Source: Melitaea cinxia (Eukaryota > Arthropoda > Insecta > Lepidoptera > Nymphalidae). Taken from it: DNA of 64,000 nt. Under the pieces are notes generated by a model. It was given only the letters and a program-made list of their open reading frames with translations. It was not told the DNA's origin and did no database searches. The translations under genes and the position numbers were made by a program. Below, piece after piece: positions 34,471-46,105 of this stretch (position 1 is the first letter of the stretch; each line of letters begins with the position of its first letter). Location of the stretch: NCBI RefSeq assembly GCF_905220565.1, contig NC_059406.1, positions 1,994,001 through 2,058,000 on the forward strand, given 5' to 3'.

Positions 34471-35462
34471 AATTGATCCTGGAATTCATTATAGCAGAGG
34501 AGACTACGTTGTATAATTGCTTTAAATATCAACTCGGGAAATCCCCAAGAGATACGTAGCTATAAACGTCTATAAAGTTAAAATGACATAAGACCTGCAT
34601 GTGAGTGTCTCTGTGTATGTAAGGAAACGAATTTAAATATATTTGTTTTTAAATGAAATAGTTTTAATAATATTTCAGTTTCAATTCTTACCAAACTGTC
34701 TCTGTATATAATAGAGTAAATTGATTTCAATTTGAGCTGCACTCGATTACACCCGCATTTCCCGTATCAAGTCTTATCAGTCTAAATGCCAACGAACTCG
34801 GATACGGTAAACTGTTATTTAAATAACATTTTACTTTGTACTGTCTGTGTTATAAATGCAAAAGTTATTAAATTTTACATTTATAAAGTTATATTTTTTG
34901 CCGATAAATACCTAATAGTGTAGCTGTTACTGAAGAAAATAGTTTGTGGCTAATTGGTAATACATAATCACAACGTATTTTAAGATGAAGCAGCTATTTC
35001 AGCAGAAATACTTCTCTATTGCTCCAAAAAATTGGTAGCGGGAACCATTTAGCATCATGTGGTCTACCTACTCGTTAGATGATTATTATGTCAATATTAA
35101 TTAAATGTTATTATAAAAAATATTTAATTTTAATGGGAAATAAATTGTAATGTAATGTGTTTCTCTAGCATGTTTTGAAGAGACTTTAATGCATTAGTAA
35201 CACTCGTCAGGCGTCAATATTTTTTTTAAACATTCTTAGTGTATGAGATGTCGGATGTGAAAGTATCTTTTGGTTTTCACATTTATTTTTGTTGTAACAG
35301 TATTTTGTAATAATGAATGTATAATATTTATGGAGCGAAATGTCTGCATTGTTTTTGATAATCACGATAACTTTTGTATAAAAATAGCCGACCCGGTGAT
35401 CTTCATGTCATAGCCATCTCTTCGATTCCATCATCATTATTCTATATAAACCTTGTTCTGAC
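34471..35462. other. AT-rich non-coding DNA
   Basis: Nothing recognisable was seen. Confidence 0.4.
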
Positions 35463-35766
35463 TATACGCTTTAGTCTGGGATATCCAATGCTGGGCATAG
35501 GCCTCTTTCTCCATGTAGGAGAAGGATCAGGGCTTAATCCACCAAGCTGCTCCAATGCAGGTTGGTGGATATATTCCCTACTATGAGTAGCGATCGCTAT
35601 CAGGTGTTAGTGATAGCAACTGGGACCGACGGCTTAGCGCGCTCTCCGAGGCATCTGTATGGCCAATACAAATGTTTGTCATGTGCAGGGATCGAACCCG
35701 CAACCATACAACAACAGCGCTACAGCCACAAAACAATGGGTTAGCCGTTGGGCCAACGCGTCGTCT
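35463..35766 (-). mobile_element. SINE-1 with RTE tail
   Basis: On the minus strand GCGTTGGCCCAACGGCTAAC and GCGGGTTCGATCCCTGCAC (boxes A and B) lead into CATTTGTATTGGCCATACAG, an internally shortened body and the RTE-type end (plus strand: GGGCATAGGCCTCTTTCTCC). Confidence 0.8.
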
Positions 35767-36088
35767 GGCTATAATGAACACAAAAAAAAGAATTATCGTA
35801 TTTTTAACACTAACTACCCTTGTGCATAACTGACTCGGTGAACTTCGTATCATCTTTTGTTTCTGAAAAATATGAACAAAACACGTTTTGAAGGAAACAT
35901 TTTCACACTTAGGAACATTTTGTATTGAAAAACTAAATTGTTGTTTTTAGTATTTTCTGTCAATTATTATTTATGTTTCTTCTAAATATTTAAGTATCAA
36001 AATTAGCCAAATCGATCCAGACATTCTCTAATTTTAATGAGACAAACGAACAGTAATTGATCTTTATATACATAAATTTTATCAATAC
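35767..36088. other. AT-rich non-coding DNA
   Basis: No gene or repeat recognised. Confidence 0.35.
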
Positions 36089-36336
36089 ATAATATAAAAC
36101 AATCTCGCTTCCCGCTGTCTGTCCCTATGTATTCTAGATCTTTAAAACTACACAACGGTTTTCGATGCGATTTTAAATAGATAGAGTGATTCAAGAGGAA
36201 GGTTTAAATGTATAATATATGCATAATATGGTAGAGAAACACTGATAATTTTAGAGGTTTCTAATCTATATTTTGTTGTAGATAGTATTTAGTATCAGTA
36301 TTGCACCCTTGCGAAGCCGGGTCGGGTCCCTTGTAT
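36089..36336 (+). mobile_element. CTAG-type dispersed repeat (GCGAAGCCGGG end)
   Basis: Contains TAAAACAATCTCGCTTCCCG, CTGTCTGTCCCTATGTATTC, TAGAGTGATTCAAGAGGAAG and the end TTGCGAAGCCGGGTCGGG. A shorter relative ends GCGAAGCCGGGGCGGGTCGCTAG at 54451-54475. No coding capacity. Confidence 0.55.
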
Positions 36337-36819
36337 TATATAAAATAGAATTTATTTGGTACAATCAAAAGTTATGCGCATATATGTACGTACATTTTGG
36401 TGATTTCTTTTATGTATATATAAATTGTACTGCAAAATAAACATTTGTATTATCGCAGCAGTATCTCTAGTTGTAATTATTCAACTTATCGATTTTTATT
36501 TCAATAGCAGTGTTTTATGTTTTCAGGTAAGACGTTGTTAGTGCTGTCCTTTGTTTACAAGACATCATTATCTGCAGCGAGCTCAGAACTAGACCGCTCT
36601 ATGAAACATTGTAAAATCTTTGTTTTAAAAGAGATTTAATGGTAAGTATATACAGGCGTTTCTAAGTTTAAGTTAAATTGAAATAAAGTCGACCTAATTT
36701 CACGGGGAACTCTGATATAAATTGATTTACGAAGTGAAACTTTTTTTAGAATCTTTTTTATGATTTGAATCTCGATGAAACGAAAATACGTCACGATAAA
36801 AAAAGAAACACAAATGTAT
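36337..36819. other. AT-rich non-coding DNA
   Basis: No gene or repeat recognised. Confidence 0.35.
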
Positions 36820-37003
36820 AGGAGAGAATGAGATAGAACACGTTACTGGTCAAAATGCGTAAACAATGCGTTTTGCTTGCCTCTTACGACCTTTATCACG
36901 AGATTGTGATCGTCGTCAATAGAACAAATCGTAACGGCCTACCTTCCTACGACTGTTCAGAAGTTTGACTTCGGCCGTGTGTTAATTGCTCACACATTTT
37001 TAA
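36820..37003 (+). mobile_element. Possible diverged family C relative
   Basis: The end AGAAGTTTGACTTCGGCCGT, GTGTTAATTGCTCACACATTTTT parallels the family C end (AGTTTTACTTCAGTCGTGTG..GCACACTCATTTTTTT). The rest has no close match in the window. Confidence 0.35.
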
Positions 37004-37327
37004 TTTTATGATTTTGTGCCTTGTCTATGATAAAAGTACTAGTGAAGTAGCGGATTTTGATGCCACTTGGGTTTTAGTATTATTATTAGTAGTGTAAATA
37101 TCTTTTTATATAGAGTTTCATCACATACCCAACACAATAAACTGCTTACATTATATGACTTTATAATATTAACACAATGATAAATAAATAAATTGGTCGA
37201 AAATTAGTAAAAATAGTAGGTATCGGTGAAAATGTATTAAAAATCAGACGATAAAACATATTTTTAGTGTTAAAATACCTCTCTTTTAAAGTTGGTTAAA
37301 ATGTGTAACAGCCTCTTTCATTGCTTG

Positions 37328-37379
<52 letters not shown>

Positions 37380-38831
37380 TCGTCATGTATTAAACATACA
37401 CTTTTGAGTTCGTATAAGTATCTTAGAAATATTTAAGTGCTTAGTTCTTTCAATCTCGCGTTCAGTTCTAAGTGAAAACATCGTAATAAAAACGTGTTTT
37501 TGAGGAAGTTTCAAGTGTGTGGAGTAAACTGAAACGAGACAGGTTTAAGCTCCAAATCCATTCCGTAACAGGTATTTGGAATGGGTTGATTAAAGGAAGG
37601 TAAGGGTTGAAAACATTCGTGAAATACATTCGGGTTTTTTCTCATAGCCGTGTTTTTATTTGGACAAATTTACAATGATTATAAAATGAATATTTATATA
37701 TTTATTTGTACAAAAATCTACAGCTATATTTTATGTTTCTTAAACCAATACAGAACATCCAAACAAAGCTAATTTTGGATTTTACATCATTTAAATTATA
37801 CTGTTAAGGTAGACAGAGTTAATAAAAATATAAATTTATATTTAGAAAGTAACCACGTGAACTGGCTTCGCACGTAGAGTATGTATGTAGGTATACACAC
37901 GCAGGGTGCCTACATACATAGTATACAATGCTCTTAGTTGCAGTGTTCTCTTGGGCTAAGAACCTACACAGGCGTTCCGTGAACCACCTACTAAACTTTA
38001 ATACAATCTGGGTTTCGGCACGCATAGATGACATTATACAAAAATTGTTTTTTTTTGTGTGTAGACTACAATAAAATACAGATTTATTGTAATTATTACG
38101 TAATAATTTACCAATAAATTATCTTCTTTGATAAATCGTGTAATGATATAAATGAGGTTCTATTCAACAAGGTTTCCTTTTTTTCTCTCTTATATAACAG
38201 ATATATAATACCGTTATTGCTTATTAACCGAATTACATAACATGCTGTGTACACGAGTGCCTGTCTCGTACTAATATATAGACACTGGAGATAAATTACA
38301 TCTTAATTTACAATTAATTACCGTATAATCAAATTGTACGTACGTTAGTTCACAAGTAATTTGCTACCCGGTAATCATCTGGAATGCTCTCGAACATTCT
38401 CGAATGTTCATTACACGGATCCATTGGATTTCGGCCTCGAATTATCCGATAGTGTCAGTAATACTGCCTTGGGATCCACTCTAAACGACAAAGCGCCCTC
38501 CCCCCATTACGGTAATACTCAGCTAAACTTGACTGATTACGTTCTCGGGGGTGGAATTTTTCTAACGTCGCAGCGGTAGATATTAGCGGTATTAGGGGAT
38601 TCTTCTAAGTAATCGAACTTTTAGTGATTTAACGTGGAATGTCTTCGCTAATACGTTAAGTTTTTATTTGTTTGTTTGGTTTTGATGTGTGATTAGTTTC
38701 TTTATAGTTGTCTTAACGGATAGGCTTGATAGGCTTAGAAGAGATTAGAAAAGCGGCCTAATGATCTCTAAATATCGTGATTGTTACACGTTAGTGACGC
38801 TTACTTTTTGAAGTAAATCTTCATTACACAC
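37004..38831. other. AT-rich non-coding DNA with a 50-bp (TA)n
   Basis: A perfect (TA)25 microsatellite spans 37329-37378. The block at 38360-38580 is less AT-rich and has an open frame of 72 codons, but no recognisable family. No other repeat was seen. Confidence 0.5.
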
Positions 38832-38947
38832 GCTTGACTTGGGGAGTTACGAAAAGTGTGATCGGGCGAGGAGAACGGAAGTTTAGAGGCAGATATAAGT
38901 TTGTGAAGATAGAACTAAAGAAGTTTACTTCGGTCGTGTGGTCTAAC
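38832..38947 (+). mobile_element. Family C repeat, internally deleted
   Basis: CTTGACTTGGGGAGTTACGA, AAAGTGTGATCGGGCGAGG and ACTTCGGTCGTGTGGTCTAA. It lacks the ~30-nt AAGCTGGTGAATGCG part of other copies. It abuts a family A fragment directly, as the copy at 28816-29005 nearly does. Confidence 0.65.
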
Positions 38948-39094
38948 ATATAAATTTTATTGAGATCTGATAACTACTTTTTGAGTAATCTTTGATAACG
39001 CGCAGTTACTTGACTATTTTTTCGTCGATCTACGTTGTATTTACTCGTCGATGTAATTGAAGTCGGTTTTTTTCGTTTGCGAGCAAACACAATT
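38948..39094 (-). mobile_element. Family A fragment (hairpin end)
   Basis: ATATAAATTTTATTGAGATC, TTTTTCGTCGATCTACGTTG, GATGTAATTGAAGTCGGTTT and the hairpin GTTTGCGAGCAAAC. Only the first unit-half and terminus remain. Confidence 0.7.
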
Positions 39095-39762
39095 TTCTAT
39101 ACTTACTCTTAAATTATGGTATTTAAAAATAATCAAAACCCCTCAGGTACACTCAATGGAATTCTTAAGATTTAATCTTTTGACGAGATTCCTACAAACA
39201 AAAATATATGTGGTCCATACAAAATTTTAATGCATGTACGGGAATCTTTGCAACCACCAGCGCAGTAGCCAGCCTTGTGACGTTCTGTGAGTTCTACAAA
39301 AATATCGTAATAACAATTTCTTTTTACTTTCGGTAATATTTTAATGTGTAACGAAATAAACAAGTTTTGATATTTGATACATTTGAATTATTAGTATTTG
39401 AGCGTTATGGGCGCGCGTGCGGCGGGCACCCGGGTTACTTTATCTGCGTTAGTTACAGACAACGTCTCAATTTCATTCCCTATTATTATATCTTATTTGA
39501 AACGTTAATAATCTTTGATTCTCAGTGTTAAAATATTGTGTTACGGACTAAAACTTTGAAGTATTCAATTATCTATCTATGTATATCTGGTTTTACCTAT
39601 TAGAGATAGATATAGGTAGCGAATTCCGAGATACAACACTGAAACTGGCCGTTAAGTATGTTATGACTAATTTAAATTAGTATCTACTCAACAATATTTC
39701 GTCTTTATCTACTCAAATTTTAAAATGATTTTTGAATTAATTGTCTCTATGAAAACATAAAC
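39095..39762. other. Non-coding DNA
   Basis: No gene supported. A brief GC-rich block (GCGCGCGTGCGGCGGGCACC) lies at about 39409-39430. Confidence 0.4.
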
Positions 39763-40248
39763 TAATTTTAACAAAAAAAAAAACCGACTTCAAAAAGGAA
39801 ACTAAAAAGTGAAAAATAAATTTACTTAGTACAAAGTAATTCGTATTTTGATGTAGTTAATCAGAAATGATTAAATAAATATTTTATAATTTTGAAGTCG
39901 GTGCCAAGTAAAACCATAACTACTCTAGTATCTACTCATAAGTTGTATTCAGTTTTCTTTCATAATTTGTTTCATTGACTATTAGGTTGAATACTGTTAT
40001 TATTCTGTTATTGTTTTGACATATCTAATAATATTTTTTGTACTTGTTTGTTGTGTGTGTGCTGTTTGTATTTGTTATTGTAGCCAGGTTGTTGTAGTAT
40101 TTACTTGGCACCAACTTCAAAATTATAAAATATTTATTTAATCATTTCTGATTAACTACATCAAAATACGAATTACTTTGTACTAAGTAAATTTATTTTT
40201 CACTTTTTAGTTTCCTTTTTGAAGTCGGTTTTTTTTTTGTTAAAATTA
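39763..40248. mobile_element. Inverted-repeat (MITE-like) element, ~150-bp arms
   Basis: Left arm 39763-39912 and right arm 40100-40248 are reverse complements, with one C/T mismatch and one extra A in a homopolymer, around a 187-bp centre. Each arm carries CCGACTTCAAAAAGGA and TTTTGAAGTCGGTGCC. The ends are TAATTTTAAC / GTTAAAATTA, so a TA target site (Tc1/mariner style) is possible. No transposase. Confidence 0.8.
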
Positions 40249-40277
40249 TTTTATTTTACAATTTTTAGTGATGGGTA

Positions 40278-40461
40278 GACCTAACAAGGATGCTTTTTCT
40301 CTTATGTCGGGAGTTCGGAAACATACACAATACACAAGCACAAACACCCAGATCATGACAAACATCTATATGACCAATACAAATGTCTGTCGTGCGCGGA
40401 GATTGAACCCACTAACGCCAGCGCAACAGCCGGCGCTGTGACCGCTGCGCTAACGCGTCGA
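40278..40461 (-). mobile_element. SINE-1 head with alternative tail
   Basis: Minus strand: GCGTTAGCGCAGCGGTCACA (box A), GTGGGTTCAATCTCCGC (box B), GACAGACATTTGTATTGGTC, then TTTCCGAACTCCCGACATAA. Same head/tail combination as 19966-20148. Confidence 0.75.
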
Positions 40462-40560
40462 CATACTATGAGTAAAGTTCGCTATCAGGTGTACGTAATA
40501 ACAACCGGGACTGACAGCCTAGCGTGTTCTCCGAGGCTAGGTTGGGAGAACCACAAGGAT
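40462..40560 (-). mobile_element. SINE internal fragment
   Basis: ACTATGAGTAAAGTTCGCTA, TCAGGTGTACGTAATAACAA and GTTCTCCGAGGCTAGG match the middle of RTE-tailed SINEs. Both ends are missing. It lies between two other SINE pieces. Confidence 0.65.
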
Positions 40561-40680
40561 TAACAACTAGACCAAAAATAAATATTTATATAAACATAAA
40601 TATCCACTCCGAGCTGGAATAGAACCCGCGACCGTCGGTGTTTAGGCGCCGCCGACACGGCACATGCACCATTATATTAA
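40561..40680 (-). mobile_element. SINE-3 head
   Basis: Minus strand GTCGCGGGTTCTATTCCAGC (box B) with CTCGGAGTGGATATTTATG downstream, as in the first part of 31421-31690. The TTTA-tailed body is not present. Confidence 0.55.
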
Positions 40681-40694
40681 AGCGGTCGTCAAAC

Positions 40695-41265
40695 AGCAAA
40701 AGGTAACTGCTGTAAATTGTTGAGAAATTCCCTCGAGTGTTTATGGGCTCCATCATCAAACCTGGTCCTGCGAGACAGATGATCACACCGCAGGTAATTG
40801 CTATAAATCGTTGAAAAGTTCCCTCGACTATCTTTCGTATCCATCATCAGACTGAAATAGCACTTATAACTCATATATATGCAAAGTTCTCATCAATAGA
40901 AACGAATTAAGTTCAAACAGCAGGTAATTGCTATAAGTCGTTGAAGAGTACCCTCGACTATCTTTCGTCTCCATCATCAGACTGAAATGGCATATATAAC
41001 TCATATATATGCAAAGTTCTCATCAATAGAAACGAATTAAGTTCAAACAGCAGGTAATTGCTATAAATCGTTAAAGAGTTCCCTCGACTAACTTTTGTCT
41101 CCATCATCAGACTGTAATGGCACTTATAACTCATACAGGTGCAAAGTTCTCATCAATAGAAACGAATCAAGTTCAAAAAGCAGGTAATTGCTATAAATTG
41201 TTGAAGAGTTCCCTCGACTATCTTTCTTCTCCATCATCAGGTCGACTCCAGACCTTTATTAAATA
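40695..41265. repeat. 130-bp tandem array, about 4.5 units
   Basis: Units start CAGGTAATTGCTATAA at 40791, 40921, 41051 and 41181, with a diverged partial unit from about 40700. Each holds TTCCCTCGACTATCTTT, CCATCATCAGAC and AAAGTTCTCATCAATAGAAA. The TCCCTCGA..CCATCATCAGA pair also occurs once in family A (TTTCCCTCGATTTCTC, CCCATCATCAGATC), and a family A 3' part follows at 41321. Confidence 0.85.
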
Positions 41266-41320
41266 GTAGTGCTTTATAGTACTTAATGAAAACATGATTA
41301 AATTTACTAGTCACCCTTAC

Positions 41321-41542
41321 GATTTTTGAAAGTTTCCCTCGATTTCTCTGGGATCCCATCATCAGATCCTGGTTTCCTTATCATGGTACCAAACTATGAA
41401 TATCTCCTTTCCAACAAAAAAAGAATTATCAAAATCGGTTCATAAACGAAGAAGTTATCTCCGAACATACATAAAAAATATATATATATATATATACGGT
41501 CGAATTGAGTAACCTCCTCCTTTTTTTGAAGTCGGTTAAAAA
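41321..41542 (+). mobile_element. Family A 3' part
   Basis: GAAAGTTTCCCTCGATTTCT, CAGATCCTGGTTTCCTTATC, AAAATCGGTTCATAAACG and a (TA)n run, then ACCTCCTCCTTTTTTTGAAG and TCGGTTAA. The 5' half is replaced by the 130-bp array. Confidence 0.7.
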
Positions 41543-41664
41543 TGGCGTACCTACACGCTCAGCGGTGTCGGTTAAAAGTATAAGTTATTAATAAACAAGC
41601 ACAGTAACTTACAGAAATTCGAATGTAGCTATCGCAATAGTAGTGAGAAACTGCGTTAAAATAT

Positions 41665-42430
41665 AAATAAAAATAGGTAAAAAAACTTTTTAAGTTAAAC
41701 GGTTTTATGTTAAACATACATTGCAATGTTTAAGATAAATGTACTAAAAACCAAAAAATAATAAAATAGATACAGTCGTGGGAATTATAAACATATGCAT
41801 AGACTAGACTAAAATAAAACCGTGGGGCACGTCAATTGTCTACAATCGTTGATTAAAATGTTTGTTTTGTAATGTTACACTATAATTAGGCAGTTGTTCA
41901 ACCGACAAAGATGGACGTGTGATAAGTAGGGCTAGAATGTGGAAACAAGCTAGCAAGCTCGATTATAAGCGAGTTTTAGGGTTTCATAGTGGTGAGCGAG
42001 TAGTACTTTTATCATATGTTTTGTCGATTAAAGACAAACTACGAGCAGTGAAACGATTCCTCGCCAGCCAGCAGTGTGAATGTCCAACGATAAACTAGTT
42101 GAAACATCTCTTTTATTTACATGGAGTGTATAACTATTGGAATTTCCATGAGCAAGAAAATAGTAAGTAATTTCCTCACCGTCTGCGGGCCAACTGCCTA
42201 TTTTAACGACGAATTAAACGATTCTTCTATCGCACATTAAGTCGATAATTTGTAGACAATTGACGTGCCCCACGGTTTTATTTTAGTCTAGTCTATACAT
42301 ATGTTTATAATTCCCACGACTGTATCTATTTTATTATTTTTTGGTTTTTAGTACATTTATCTTAAACATTGCAATGTATGTTTAACATAAAACCGTTTAA
42401 CTTAAAAAGTTTTTTTACCTATTTTTATTT
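41665..42430. mobile_element. Long inverted repeat, 181-bp arms, 99% identical
   Basis: 41665-41845 and 42250-42430 are reverse complements over 181 bp with a single difference seen (41798 C versus T). The outer ends are AAATAAAAATAGG / CCTATTTTTATTT, and the inner ends read GTCAATTGTCTACAA. The 404-bp centre has no open frame of note and no match to other repeats here. I see no clear target duplication. Probably a foldback/MITE element; near-identity implies youth or gene conversion between arms. Confidence 0.85.
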
Positions 42431-42509
42431 TCTAGTTTTTAGTTTTTATTTCGCATTCTGTTTAATTCATTTAGTGCTTCATTATTGCAAGGCCCATCTT
42501 AAATATTGA

Positions 42510-43095
42510 GGTTGTATAGTGCACTGTATTCTTCTTGTCAAGCCCTTTTATTTGATACCCATATTGGTGGGATTGATAAAAAATTGTTATCAGACATTTG
42601 GTAGCGGCGGCCAGCTTAGATTTCAATTTTGCATAGTAAATTGTATTCTACTTGTTGAGACCTTTCATTTGATACCCATGTTGATGGGATTGATAAAACC
42701 TAAGTTATCCGCCATTTTGTAGAGGCCGCCATCTTGGATTTTAATTTTATATAGTACATTGATTATACTGGTTGAGCACTTTCATTTGATACCCATATTG
42801 ATGGGATCGATAAAACCTACGTTATCCGCCATTTTGTAGCGGCCGCCATCTTGTATTTCAATTTTTTATAGTATATTGTATTCTGCTTGTTGAGCCCTTT
42901 CATTTGATACCCATATTGATGGGATTGATAAAACCTACGTTATCCGCCATTTTGTAGCGGCCGCCATCTTGGATTTCAATTTTTTATAGTATATTGTATT
43001 CTGCTTGTTGAGCCCTTTCATTTGATACCCATATTGATGGGATTAATAAAACATAAATTATCCGCCATTTTGTAGCGGCGGCCATCTTGAATTTA
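42510..43095. repeat. 117-118-bp tandem array, 5 units, with GCCAT motifs
   Basis: TTTGATACCCAT occurs at 42551, 42668, 42785, 42903 and 43021. Units 2-5 each contain TCCGCCATTTTGTAG and then GCCGCCATCTTG or a one-base variant. Unit 1 is the most diverged, and units 3-5 are the most alike. Confidence 0.85.
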
Positions 43096-43245
43096 CAATG
43101 ATAATGAATAAACATAATTGTATTGTCACCTAAATCCAAAGTGTATACAAAATTTCAGATTAATCGGTTGACAGGAAGAGGGTGAAATTTGAATTACTAA
43201 ATTTGACCCAAGAATAAATAATAAAAAAAAAAAATAAAACAAACG
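43096..43245 (+). mobile_element. Downstream part of the arrayed repeat
   Basis: TTGTCACCTAAATCCAAAGT, AATTTCAGATTAATCGGTTG and AAATTTGACCCAAGAATAAA follow the array. They read like the end of a dispersed element in which the array expanded. This is an inference from layout. Confidence 0.4.
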
Positions 43246-43760
43246 GGGTGAGCTAAATAAAACCGTTTAAAAAGTCATGTTTTATATTAGTGTTTCTTTT
43301 TTTAATTAAAATATATATAAGTATGTATAATTTTGGCGCTCCGCGTAATTGGTTTTACCTGAATGCGCCGCAACTAGCTGTTTAGCCACTGTAACGAATT
43401 GACTCGTCCGATGGGTCACGATGCGAATTTTCTGTCTGTGGACTTCTAATTTGTAACGCTTATGTTGAATGGTTTGTGAGGACGGAAATATGTAAAGTAG
43501 TAAATTAGACTTTAAAATTAAAACGACGGAACATTGGCAGAAGACTAGAAATATTCCGGCTAAAGATACGCGAAAGTTACGATGATAAAAGTATACGTAA
43601 AAACTACCAAGATTATCAAGATACAAAAGATACAAAGTGTAGTAATAATAAGCATATATTTATAATCGACAGTGAATTAAATAAAAACGTTATATATATT
43701 ATTACTTTTTATTGTTTTCGTTAAACTTTAAACTGAACATGTGTTCAGGATGTTATTATT
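43246..43760. other. AT-rich non-coding DNA
   Basis: The 109-codon minus-strand frame at 43306-43635 has no recognised domain. No repeat seen. Confidence 0.35.
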
Positions 43761-44371
43761 TTTAACCGACTTCTAAAAAAGGAGGAGTTCTCAATTCAAC
43801 TGTATTTTTTTTTTTTTTATGTATGTTACATCAGAACTTTTGACTGGGTGGAGCGATTTCGACAAATATTCTTTTAATCGAAAGGTGGTGTGTGCCAATT
43901 GGTCCCATTTAAATTTATTTGAGATCTAACAACTACTTTTCGAGCTATATCTAATAATGCGTTTTTACTTGACGCTTTTTTCGTCGACCTACGTTGTATT
44001 ATACCACATAACTTTCTACTGGATGTACCGATTTAGATAATTCTTTTTTTGTTGGAAAGGAGATATCCCAAGTTTAGTACCATGATAAGGAAACCAGGAT
44101 CTGATGATGGGATCCCAGAGAAATCGAGGGAAACTCTTGAAAATCCGCAATAACTTTTTACTGGGTGTACCGATTTTAATAATTTTTAATTTAATCGAAA
44201 GCTGATGTTTGTCATGTGGTGACATATAAATTTTATCGAGATCTGATAACTACTTTTTGAGTAATCTTTCATAACGCGTAGTTACTTGACTATTTTTTCG
44301 TCGATCTACGTTGTATTACTTGTCGATGTAATTGAAGTCGGTTTTTTTTTCGTTTGTCTGCAAACACAATT
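43761..44371 (-). mobile_element. Family A repeat, full-length copy
   Basis: Complete minus-strand copy: TTTAACCGACTTCTAAAAAA, both internal units, GGATCTGATGATGGGATCCC, then GAAGTCGGTTTTTTTTTCGT and TTGTCTGCAAACACAATTA. The hairpin end has one mismatch. Confidence 0.8.
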
Positions 44372-44854
44372 ATGAATAAAATAATTTTGCATATGTAATA
44401 AAAAACAGAACTCATTCAGAAGTTGACGAATGTATGCGAAGTAAACACAAAAACGAAGGGCTTATTAATTGATCAGAAATAAATAAACGTTAACAAAATA
44501 CCCAAATATACCCAAAATCTCGTAATTAATCACAATCTAGAAATAATAAGTTTTTTTTTAAAGAAAATAAAATCTATTTTAATTATAAATTTAATTAAGT
44601 TATTGAATAGAATAACAAGGAAATATGTATTTATATACATAACAACGAATACAAACAATTTACCCCGTAAGCAAGTAAATAAGTAATAATGTCACTTATG
44701 TGTGAATATAAATAAATACCTACACTACTTACTAATACTCGGTTTAGAGTTCCTTCGGTAATTACTGGCACTACAAGAAATTATTAAGATGTTTTGTACC
44801 TATATATAAAAATGTTGTTTAATATTTAACTATTAATTTTTATTTATTTATTTA
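44372..44854. other. AT-rich non-coding DNA
   Basis: No gene or repeat recognised. Confidence 0.35.
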
Positions 44855-45150
44855 TTTATTTACTCTTTATTGTACACCACAATATGCAAATACAAAATAA
44901 TAATAATACAGACAACTTAAGAATGTGTAGTACAAGAGGCGGTCTTATGGCTAGTTAGTCATTTCTTCCAGACAACCCGATAATTATTAACAATAATCTA
45001 GTGTCGGGGATCTGGAAACAGTGTAGTACAAGAGGCGGTCTTATGGCTAGTTAGTCATTTCTTCCCGATAATTATTAACAATAATCTAGTTTTGGGGATC
45101 TGGAAACACAAACAATGCAGTCTAGCGAATCAGAGTGCTGCTGTGATCAC
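44855..45150 (-). mobile_element. SINE with CR1-type tail, tail duplicated
   Basis: The plus strand starts with TTTATTGTACACCAC (the CR1 tail reversed) and holds the stem block TGGCTAGTTAGTCA at 44948 and again at 45044, because a ~96-bp segment (44925-45020) is tandemly duplicated at 45021-45109. Further right, TGTGATCACTGCAT resembles a worn SINE-1 head. Reading it as a tRNA-like head joined to a CR1 tail is an inference. Confidence 0.5.
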
Positions 45151-46105
45151 TGCATGAACAATATCTTAAAAACATAACTTAAATAGCTTATTTTTAAAGT
45201 CAAGTTAAAAAATTAGTATTTTGCTAATGCAAATAAAGCGAAAGGTTTCGACCTGTTTAGTCAGTGAACCAGCGAGTAACGTCGCGTTAGCTTCGCTCGA
45301 TAAAAATAGAACGAAATGGTTTGGCTAAATTACTTACTAATTATTCGGCTAATTATAAATGGAGTATCCATTTATAATCACCGTTAATATAGTTATGTAT
45401 AGTTTATGCAGTTACCAAGTTACTGAATGCAGTGTTTATTAAGTTTATGCAGTTACTAAGAACTAGCCCTAAAATTAGGTTGGAAAGAAATGTAGAGTAA
45501 ATTTTCAGAGGCACCAGTGTAATGCCATACATGTATAACATATATAAAACTCGATACAGACATAACAGAAAATGGCAGTCGACGGTACTCTGAAAAAAAG
45601 TAACTCCGCTACACGTATTGACTGCACCTTAACACGCTATCGAGGTCGACACCATTGTTTATTGTATACCGTTGGATATTGTCATTATTTTTCCAATAGT
45701 ACAATTAATCTAAGGGCGCTGCTTGATGTTGTTGACCTTTATTGTTGATTGTAATTGAAAAAGGTGAGATTCAATAGAGATGTTGTATCATATTTCGTAC
45801 TTGTGTTCCCGGTTTTGATGAGTTTTGTTAAGTGTAGATAATTATATCTAGGTAAGAGAACTAGTAGCTTTTCACGATTTCACGATTCATTCTGTAATAT
45901 CCCACTGCTGACCATAGAACATTTTCTTTCCTTTAGACTGGAATTGGATATGTGTAGACATACAACTTACTTTTTAACTGACATCTCTATTGTGTTTTGG
46001 AGAGCATATAATATGATTAGGTTTTTGATATCTGGCACTAGAGTTGCCAATCTTAGTGAGTTTAGTGCTAGTGTGTATAGTACTTAGATGAGCACAGAGG
46101 CATTT
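45151..46105. other. AT-rich non-coding DNA
   Basis: No supported gene or repeat in about 950 bp. Confidence 0.4.

Noticed and set aside
40695..43095. CRISPR-like or satellite interpretation of the two tandem arrays
   Set aside because: Units are directly adjacent without unique spacers and the genome is eukaryotic. They are tandem repeats within dispersed elements.
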